The notes under the pieces are model-generated. The model ran no database searches. It was not told the DNA's origin and saw nothing but the letters and a program-made list of their open reading frames with translations. Source: Trichoplax sp. H2 (taxonomy: Eukaryota > Placozoa > Uniplacotomia > Trichoplacea). Taken from it: a stretch of DNA of 64,000 nt. Positions within the stretch are counted from its first letter, which is position 1. Each line of letters begins with the position of its first letter. Of the stretch, positions 56,613 to 64,000 are shown in pieces. Location of the stretch: contig NOWV01000017.1 of NCBI GenBank assembly GCA_003344405.1, positions 744,001 to 808,000 of the forward strand. The letters run 5' to 3'. The translations under genes and the position numbers were made by a program.

Positions 56613-58421
56613 TTTATCACTTACTATACAGATATGGCAAATGATAAGGATAAGAGATTACTTACCTTGTAATGATTCAATGATATTAATCGTGAACTGA
56701 TACAAATAATTTTATAAGCTGTAATAATTCAAGGGATACATGTACCTAATATTGCTGCAATTATGTATTATACAGAAAACTTATATATGATAGGATGTTC
56801 TACAGCGTATAGTAACTGCTTTGACTTCTAAGTTTATCAAACGCTGAAAGTCAATAATGCTGTACGTAGTAATTTTGGGGGTAAATGTTTACCTTAACTT
56901 GAATCATAGATTAGATCAACTGACGAACAATTAATTTATAGCTTGCTTACTTATTGTATACTTATGGCGTGCTATATGATATATTTTAGTATTTACCATT
57001 ATGGAACTAAATTTACCGTATCGTTACTTCTATGCTACATTTTTTCACTCGACAACTTATTCTGGAATTTAAGGTTTTAATAATATCTATTATAAGTATG
57101 TACAGTAATTCTAATTTCGATAAATAACAGAGACGGAGCGCGGTAATACGTGAAAAGTATTACATACTACGATGTACTGCACAGCAGACGTCAGCGCTGC
57201 TCAACAGATTTTGCAGATCTCTGCTGTACAGTATATTTATACCTTAATACTATTTACTGTGCTTTCTACTTTATAACTAGTAAAATTTCTTAATTAGATT
57301 CCAATTGTACAATTCATGCATTTTACTAAAAGGATAATATCCGAAGATGATCGTGGCCAAGTAAGACGTTATTTTATTGTAAACTAAACTTTATGAAAGT
57401 TAACTAATCCTAGAATAGCAACTTAATCCATTCGATTTCTTAAAGTATTCAATAAATCATATCATGAGTGTGATATGTTAACGGACGACTAGATATATAT
57501 ATCTACTTAGTTCCTTCATTATAATATAATTAGAGGGATGTTTATTGAAACTAGAATCTCTGATAATTAGTAAACATCAATAGTTTAAAGCCAATAATAC
57601 CAGCATCGCTTAACTGGGGCTTACTTTTATTTAAAAGTATCAGTTATCTGTGCCCACTGTTATAAGATAGAAATTGATCACCAGACTGGACCAATAGTTG
57701 CTTTGAGATACGTTGATGGAATTCAGATCATTTTATCAGTAGCATACGAACAGTAGTAAGATAGCCAAGGTTACTACAACGTGTTATCTTTAAGCTACAT
57801 TAAGAATATTAGACACAGTAACAGGCAGTATAAGCGGCAGTAACGATAGCAGCAATTCATGTAGCATAGCAAATAGTATTCGTCATCGACTAATTTTTAA
57901 ATAGGGCGGGATGATCTAGTTTAAGGAGAAAATTTTATTCATGAAATATCACAATTCCAAATACAATATCAATCGCCCTGACAAAATTAATGACTTAAAT
58001 TCTATGAATACCTACATATACGAGTTTGATCTCTAGAAGACATTTGCCTAACTTTAGACTATACATTCGTATGCAATAATATGGCATGATGGCATTGAAA
58101 GTATTATTAGTACAGTAAGATCACACTTCGTATAAGCTCTGCTGTATCATCATTTTGCTAACTTGCATGTATACGAGAAGCCGGTTCTAAAAATTTTCAG
58201 ATTTAAAATTTCTTAGTATAATACAGCAGCCTCAGTATTGCAGAGTTCTCCTAATTCATAAAGTTTAAAATTAGATAGGAGTTAAACTGGCACGTCAGTG
58301 GACTGGTAGTTTGTACGATATTGTGCAGCAATGATGCTTGAACTCGTTACAGCATTATAACTTGGGTTTAGCTTAGAACATGTAGTACAGTAGGTAAAAT
58401 AAAATAATTGTATTAAGATGA
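56613..58421. other. convergent 3' region Josephin gene / Pkr1-like gene
   Basis: 1.8 kb of AT-rich sequence between convergent stops. A short CTGTACAGTATA occurs near 57224. No gene supported. Confidence 0.4.
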
Positions 58422-59434
58422 TTAATCCTTTTTGTTATGATCCTCTTCGTTATGTTCCTGTGCACTTTCCATCTTTACTTTTTGGATTTCAGCAAGAAAC
58501 CTAAACGAAAAAGGGAATTGTAAATCAAATAATTTGTTAGTTATCACTTATATTAGACTAGCATGGATCTATGGTAAGATTATTCCGTATAATCATGCAA
58601 TCCCTGTTAATACATGGCTTATAAAGTGGATGTATATAGGAACTGGCTTCGTTGATAACTTGGCTAAAGTACTGAGGAGTAGAGATAATAATGATGAAAA
58701 TAAATGGGCTTCACTTTCAAGCACCTGAAAGGTTTCTCAGTCTTTACATAGTAACTGTGATGAAGACTTTAAATCCAACTACTGCTTACAGTTTAAGGTA
58801 GAATACTCTGGAATGTAAGTTACATCGTTCAGTACATCTTGCAAGTAAACTTAGTTTAAGTTGATTACTAAGGGTGAGCTATCACTATTTCTAAATACTG
58901 TACCAGTAGTCATTAGTGCTTGGCTATGATGATTTTTAATATGCTGATCGATAGATATACTGCAAACAGTATAAGATATCTTATTAATACGTCTAAATAC
59001 GATTAATTACAATTAGTGGGCAATCAATACATTCGCAAGATTATGAAATATGAGTCATCATATGGTATCAACATAACTCTACATTATATTGACATGATGA
59101 CCCATTTGGTAGCGTTATTATTACTCTATAATGCAGAGTAGCAATCGCAGACTTACCAATTTATTGAAATAATTAAGATAAAGGTTAGCGATCCTAGGAT
59201 GATAAGGTGAATATTTAACTCCCATAACACCGCTAAAGTTATAAATAAAATTAACAGGATTACGAAGACGACGTTAATAAAAATGACTACTTGAGAATTA
59301 ACACCAGGTTGGAAAATATTATCAACAATTGGGCCAAAGAAACCCGAATTATCGCTACTAAGAGCTGCATCAGTATCATTATTACTTTTCGCCATATTAT
59401 CATGGCTATTATCAACATTAGTATCGGTAGACAT
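58422..59434 (-). CDS. Pkr1-like small ER membrane protein
   Basis: Resembles yeast Pkr1, an ER protein that assists V-ATPase assembly. Exons (minus): 59434-59157 (or from 59527) and 58500-58422, joined TG|G; 118 aa from ATG 59434, 149 aa from ATG 59527. I prefer 59434 because the family's conserved part begins near the membrane segments and the upstream 31 residues look unrelated. Seen: GFFGPIVDNIFQPGVNSQVV, where the F-x-PG motif is typical, two membrane spans (FINVVFVILLILFITLAVL and IHLIILGSLTFILIISI) separated by WELN, then NWFLAEIQKVKMESA and a charged tail ending HNKKD. The two-span hairpin followed by WF-x-x-E matches Pkr1. Function in animals is inferred only. Confidence 0.72.
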
Positions 59435-60389
59435 TATTAGTTGTGCTAGATATTTGTTGCTGCCCACTCGCAAGTTCTCAACTTTAATGTCGTTAATCCA
59501 GTCTACGGTATTACTGTACGCATGCACTATTATAATACTGTATTGTCCTGTGCTGTACCGTCTACTGTATGGAAGTACTGTTGAGTACCGTACCGTACCG
59601 TACTACATAGAAGACTAGTGCCAGCTGCATTAAGCCTGTAGCTAACAGACTACAGAACAATATCGCACTACAGTACAGTATAAATCCTAAAACTTTACAT
59701 CAGACATCGCCAAATTTATCCTTACTCATTTCTACAATATTAATAATAGTATAGTATCGGTGTCCTTGTTTACTAAGTATAACTAGTTAACGCCATCCAT
59801 ACGTGTATTATAAGAATATATTGCATTTATTAAATTTCTACTTTGATCGACTTTAATCATACATTCGTATCCAGACTTCATATCAGAAATTCATACAGCG
59901 CTATGCATAAATGCATAAGTGTATATACATATTTAAAAAAGCTTTGATAATACGAGCGTACTTATACAGTACAGCTGTACGTTTGGATTATTCACATTCA
60001 TTAAGTTTGCGAATAACCTAAGTATCCTATACACGTACAGTAAATTACATAAAATATATATAGAGAAGTTGATCAAAATTTAAACTGCCGGTATCGATTA
60101 GGGATAAAATTAATCACCTATCAATGAAATTAAATAAAAAAGATACTACAGTATTCGATAAAATTAAAGGTGTATATATAGTAAAATAGTACTGCATGAC
60201 TTATGCTCACTAATTAATTTTTAAAATACCATCGGTCAATTGAAGTATTAAACATAAAAATGAAAACTTTATCGACGAAGTTATATACATTAGATATGAT
60301 AATAATTACATTTCATTCACTACCTTTAAGTTTATCTTAGGGAAATAACATCTTAAATCTTGTTATTACAATCGTCATCTTTGTTCATG
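59435..60389. promoter_or_regulatory. upstream region of Pkr1-like gene, with palindromic array
   Basis: Lies between the Pkr1-like start and the WDR90 stop, both minus strand. Contains TACTG/TACAG and (GTACC)n blocks at about 59515-59690; the remainder is AT-rich with no gene seen. Confidence 0.45.
59515..59690. repeat. GTACTGTAC / (GTACC)n palindromic array
   Basis: Looser than the other arrays: scattered GTACTGTAC-like units, a GTACCGTACCGTACCGTAC tract at about 59585-59603, and ACTACAGTACAGTAT near 59670. Confidence 0.7.
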
Positions 60390-63300
60390 CTATACTGTCA
60401 CAGACCAAATGAGTACGTCTATGTATCCAACAGTGATAAGATAGTTCCCGGAGGGTGAGAATTTGACCGTTTTAATACAGTCACTGTGGCCTACGAAATC
60501 TTGAAAACTACCCTCATAGAAATCCATTATTTGTACCAGCCGTTCTAAGTAGTACAAGTGATACATTTTAGATTAAATAACTATAATATTAATAATGTGA
60601 TCACGATACATATGCAATGCTAAGTATTAAAGCAACAATCAGCTTCAAATAAATACAAAAATTATCTTTGTTGCAGTTGGCTACACATGTTAAAATAGTA
60701 CCTTTGCAACCCATAGCAATTAATTGTCCCTTTGGAGACACATCTAAGCTAGTCATCCAGTGCGTTAGTGGACATTGTCTAATAATCTAGAAACATGAAT
60801 TTAGAAATGGATTAGGTAAAGAACTATAATGCTGTTATTTGAAAGATTGCTGCGTAAGAAACAAAATTAGTTAATACCTTTTGTTGAGATAAACTATAGA
60901 AAATTATTTCTTTTTGTATTCCGTAACCGGTATAAATTACAATATCTGAATCTGTTTTTGAAAAAGCAGCTAGGCTAGGAGGAAAGTCCTCATTGTTTGG
61001 CTATAATTTTTAAATGTAGGTATGGGAGAAATAAAAAGAAATCTGTTAGTCACGCTATAAAACATGTAGAATCAAGAGTTGTAGTATTACAGCTGTTAAG
61101 TTGAATCGATAAGTTTTATAATATTCTAATATTAGTCTTCTACCAGTCCTCCTTTAATCAAAGTTTCTTCTGGTGCAAAATCAGGTGCAGCAAAAGTTAA
61201 CCAATCGACAAGCTCACAAAAATCTTTAGACCAGTCAGCGCTCCAAATACTAATCCTTCTATCCGCACTAACACCTAGCCAGAGAAGTGGCGACGATAAA
61301 TTCCATTTCTCGTCCTTTATTTAAATTAAATTATATAGACAATACTGAAATTAGGGACGGTAGGCAAAGTTGAACCAATAAGAATATTGTAACAGCTTGT
61401 AAATAGGCAAAACGCATATTGCAGGGAAAAATAAAACAGTTGTAGATACTTCATCAAGCACATAATCAGTTACCCAAGAAACGGCCACATCAAATCCTAA
61501 TATCGAAGCGCCCTTATGATCGTTGAGAACTCGTAAAGTTAAACCAGTACTTGGACTATTTATCGCAATTAATCCATCCGCGCTTCCGGACAATATTACC
61601 CGACCTATATTAATTGCATTAAAATATGTTTTTACCAGTATCGAATTTAAGTTATGAATTTTGGCAAAGGCATTTAACAACACTAACAAATATTACTAAA
61701 TAACATTTTACTACCGTCAGCTGCATATGTTATTGCCGTGACCGAGTTTGCGTGAGGTTGCATCTTCATGACCATGTGTATTTTTTCTATATCAAAAAGT
61801 CTAACGGTACCATCGCTATATCCAGCAACGCAGTGTGTTGGGTATGTAATACTATCCGCTCCGACATTTTTCAGTACCACAGTTGACTTAGGGTTAGTGT
61901 GAGAGCTTGTATATGAGATCGTGTCTTGTATTTTTGGGGCAGGACTAAATGCCATACAGTTACAAGACTTCGTAGGAAAGATACGTTAAAAACGAGATTA
62001 ATCACTACCATTACTTTGATTATTTCTCATTTATAAATCTTTATGATAACAATAGTGCGTAATCACATTATATTTAGTCTTTAAAACAGGTCATGTTTGC
62101 AATGTACCTCTCCCATGACTTGAAATTGCAACGTTTGTTCAACTTTATCAGTCGTCCAGATTCTCAGACTACCATCAGCACCACATGTACCAAAGTACTT
62201 ATCATCAGGACCACTAAATACTACATCGTTGACCTGAAATGCAAAGAATAACTTAGCTGTGTATAAGAGTTCACACAATATTGGTTAAGCCAATTAATTT
62301 AATTAGGTATTAGCAGATTTTAGTGTCTATTTGAACCTGATTAGTTTGTCCACTGACTAAGCGAATACTAGCTCTTTCAGGCCAGTTAATGTACCACAGT
62401 GTTCCAGCGGTTGTTCCAACAATTCCCTATACTCGTATAAACACATACAAATAATTATCGAATGATACTGTATACTGATAGCTTATGTATTTGGTATTCC
62501 ATATTTAACATATACATATATATTGTGTCCGCTTTATCTATTGTAATATTCCTTACCGTATCAATTGATTCATCGAATGAAGCCGCGATTATAGCTCCAT
62601 CTAAAGGCATTTCGTCTTCCATCGTTAATCCTTCGCTTCTTATACTAATTTTTTTAAAGAAATTAATATCTTGGTAATTGAAATTCAGTTGCTACCTTGC
62701 GCGTACGCAATGTGCATAGTACACTTTAGTTACTGTAAAAGTACATTTGCAAAGGAGATGGTACCACTGCAATAGCTACTATCAATATTTCAAAAAGTAA
62801 CTATATAATGGTATAAATAAAATGGGCACGTTACAAATTTTATCAAAAATTAACTGTAAAAATGATATAAAACAATGCCTGCATAACAAAATTATGTTAA
62901 GTAGTTGCCCAATTAACTAGTTAATCATTCAATTGTTTATTACAAACCTGACTGAGCCGCCTGGCAATCTCATTTCCCCAATTCCTACTATAGACCAGAG
63001 GCGCAGATTGTTGGTACAACTACCAGTTACCATTCGACCTCCGCGACAGACAATTACACCTGTGCATTAAGTTTTCCAATTCATTAGGTGTCGTCAATTC
63101 ATCCAGAATTAAATATATCTTAATAAAAATGATACGTACCTATTTCCTTTTTATCCGCTTCCCAGTGAGCAAAGCATGAATTATTTCTGGTATCCCATGC
63201 GGTTATAATGCCTGCATTATTTTAGAAACATTAAATCATGACTTTGGCTACATAATACACATTACACATTTTATCTCACCAGAATTAGTGGCCGCATAAA

Positions 63301-63982
63301 GGATACTATCCCCAGCATATCCAACAGACGTGAAATCGACACAATTGTTAGACTTCTAATTGACAGTTAAAAGAAATAATCCAATACTATCACTCACGTA
63401 AAAATGATTAAGTTTAAGGTAAGAGTATTTTGTACGTATTAAACGAAGATTAAAATTACATTAAGCCGCGGCTTTAACAATTCTTCAGGGACTTCAGCTT
63501 CGTGCATCTAAGTAATTTAAGCAATCTTGGTATAAAAGCTGATACCGTATCTTTATACGTGTAATATAGTAGCGATCGCATTGCAATACATTGCAAATAT
63601 TTATAGTATGCTCTTACGTTCAAGCTAATGGTATAGTTAGTCTCATCTAGTAGCCAAAATTTTATTTTGCCATTAGCTCCAACAGAAGAAAATTCGTTGA
63701 CAGTGTAGGGATCCCAACATAGATCATGTATTGGCTCAGTTAATTGCGTAGCTGCAAGCACTGAATGATCATTCGTACTCCATACAACAATTGCACAGTC
63801 TAGATAATTTCCTAATAAGAAATAAATTGCATTGGATTAAGAAATGAGTATATTTAAAAAGTACTAAAAGAAATTTCTGGTATTAATGCTCTGCATACTG
63901 ATAACATACCTACAGATATTAAAAACCGATCGTCTCGTGAAAATGCAAGACAACATATATCGCCTTTATGGTGTTTCAATAT
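60390..63982 (-). CDS. WDR90: WDR90/POC16 C-terminal part (gene runs off right edge)
   Basis: WDR90/POC16 is a centriole and ciliary-base WD40 protein. Fourteen exons in the window (minus): 63982-63910, 63811-63618, 63355-63280, 63211-63140, 63059-62948, 62644-62557, 62426-62337, 62233-62108, 61967-61715, 61604-61474, 61314-61144, 61000-60878, 60786-60702, 60544-60390; all in phase, 582 aa to the TAG stop. Landmarks in human WDR90 order: EGLTMEDEMPLDGAIIAASF, GIVGTTAGTLWYINW, VNDVVFSGPDDKYFGTCGAD, VAGYSDGTVRLFD, LSGSADGLIAI, LRVLNDHKGASI, SADRRISIWSADWSKDFCEL with VDWLTFAAP, and the last blade FQDFVGHSDCIKTVKFSPSG. The N-terminal half, including the CFA20-like DUF667 domain of this family, must lie to the right of the window. 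Confidence 0.95.
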
Positions 63983-64000
63983 CTGTTTAAAAAATCACCG

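Overview
This is AT-rich eukaryotic nuclear DNA. It carries about fifteen genes with short exons, GT-AG introns and animal-type products (PALB2-like, WDR90, WDR13, NTHL1, PIGX, a TRIM-like RING protein with FN3 and SPRY). Compact genes, conserved intron positions and short intergenic spaces suggest an early-branching animal. A placozoan such as Trichoplax is my best guess, but that is inference. Most genes are split, so long uninterrupted reading frames cover only single exons. I joined exons by hand from splice sites, reading phase and family conservation, and give exon coordinates in each entry.

Layout, left to right: DCTN5 (-), PIGX (+), conserved HhH-motif protein (-), NTHL1 (+), PDAP1 (-), CPSF4 (+), RPS9 (-), BUD31 (+), RING/coiled-coil/FN3/SPRY protein (-), PALB2-like WD40 protein (+), putative secreted His/Asn-rich protein (+), WDR13 (-), Josephin deubiquitinase (+), Pkr1-like membrane protein (-), and the 3' half of WDR90 (-), which runs off the right edge. 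The strands alternate almost strictly, so most genes share a divergent promoter with one neighbour and a convergent 3' region with the other.

The first 25 kb is dense housekeeping: mRNA 3' processing, splicing, ribosome, base-excision repair, GPI anchor synthesis and dynactin. From 29 to 34, 37 to 40 and 48 to 56 kb the sequence is gene-poor and holds local tandem duplications and repeats. Arrays of the self-complementary GTACTGTAC type sit in several divergent promoters (8.8, 15.4 and 21.3-22.6 kb) and upstream of WDR13 and the Pkr1-like gene. A 20-N assembly gap lies inside a duplicated stretch near 22.1 kb.

The most interesting signals are: (1) gene neighbourhoods shared with human chromosomes, PDAP1/BUD31/CPSF4 as on 7q22.1 and DCTN5/PALB2 (with NTHL1 and WDR90) as on 16p, which also supports the otherwise weak PALB2 call; (2) the promoter-associated palindromic pentamer arrays; (3) a RING protein with coiled coil, FN3 and SPRY but no B-box; (4) an unrecognised putative secreted cysteine-containing protein at 40.5-43.1 kb.
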